A DNA stretch of 64,000 nt. It comes from Luscinia megarhynchos. Its lineage: Eukaryota > Chordata > Aves > Passeriformes > Turdidae. Location of the stretch: positions 2,418,001-2,482,000 of the forward strand of contig JAPFBE010000033.1 of the NCBI GenBank assembly GCA_034336665.1, read 5' to 3'. A program made the translations under genes and the position numbers. The notes beneath the pieces were generated by a model. It was not told the DNA's origin. It did no database searches and saw only the letters and a list, made by a program, of their open reading frames with translations. Of this stretch, positions 63,876-64,000 are shown piece after piece; position 1 is the stretch's first letter; each line of letters starts with the position of its first letter.

Positions 63876-64000
63876 AGAAGACCGGGAGATCTATCCCCAG
63901 CAGATCCCCTGGTTATAACAATGGAGCTGGGGGAGGAGGGAAAGGGGGTAGAGTTTTTAATTGATACAGGAGCGGCATATTCAGTATTGAACAAGGCCCT
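63876..64000 (+). CDS. pro: ERV-3 protease, N-terminal part (runs off the window)
   Basis: Directly after the gag TGA the same frame stays open to the window end, reading PADPLVITMELGEEGKGVEF and then LIDTGAAYSVLN, the retropepsin active site with Asp-Thr-Gly intact. It has no start of its own and would be made by suppression of the gag stop. ERV-2 has the same order with a dead active site. Confidence 0.85.

Larger units (their letters stand above)
60941..64000 (+). mobile_element. ERV-3: class I provirus, 5' half (continues past the window)
   Basis: A 525-bp LTR, a perfect-looking primer binding site, a long leader of about 910 bases, an intact gag and the in-frame start of protease are all present, with no break seen in the window. 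It is the best preserved retroviral copy here and may be young. ERV-2 is a decayed relative. What follows beyond 64000 decides whether pol and env are also open. Confidence 0.85.

Overview
The window looks like repeat-dense, gene-poor bird DNA. I recognise no host gene, tRNA, rRNA or CRISPR array. Nearly everything that can be identified is a retroelement: two CR1 LINEs, several endogenous retroviruses (ERVs) of classes I, II and III, and about 25 solo or truncated LTRs nested in one another on both strands. CR1 together with these LTR types points to an avian nuclear genome. The density of young LTR elements would suit a W chromosome or other heterochromatin, but that location is inference.

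Layout. 1-4868: 3' part of an ERV-L (class III) provirus, gag to 3' LTR, inserted in the broken class II pol that follows (4869-6330). 6771-8132: two LTR-like blocks. 9105-10236: minus-strand copy (A) of a long LTR family called LTR-1 here. 10237-12131: minus-strand CR1 with an intact ORF1. 12132-13148: LTR remnants. 13154-21084: nearly full-length gammaretrovirus-like provirus (ERV-1) with both LTRs and decayed gag, pro, pol and env. 21085-36135: a dense LTR field that includes LTR-1 copies B and C in inverted orientation and an AT-rich degenerate tandem array. 36136-39580: plus-strand CR1 with broken ORFs. 39580-46884: a second class I provirus (ERV-2), missing its 5' end and interrupted by LTR P1, which is itself interrupted by LTR-1 copy D. 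46890-50110: minus-strand env fragments and LTRs. 50440-54420: LTR P2, then the 5' part of a third class I element (ERV-4). 54590-60607: an LTR field with a second ERV-L integrase fragment. 60941-64000: the 5' half of ERV-3, with 5' LTR, primer binding site, an intact 492-codon gag, an in-frame UGA and the start of protease. It runs off the window edge.

How the parts relate. In ERV-1, ERV-2 and ERV-3 gag is separated from pro-pol by one in-frame stop, the arrangement expected for gammaretrovirus-type readthrough. All env genes are broken and every pol is truncated or frameshifted, so no complete virus is present. The only convincing intact reading frames are CR1 ORF1 (360 aa) and ERV-3 gag (492 aa). 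I found no clearly new biological system. The most informative oddities are the inverted LTR pair B/C with two-part sequence identity, the gag-pro stop context, the polypurine-like sequence upstream of the ERV-1 5' LTR, and the depth of nesting.
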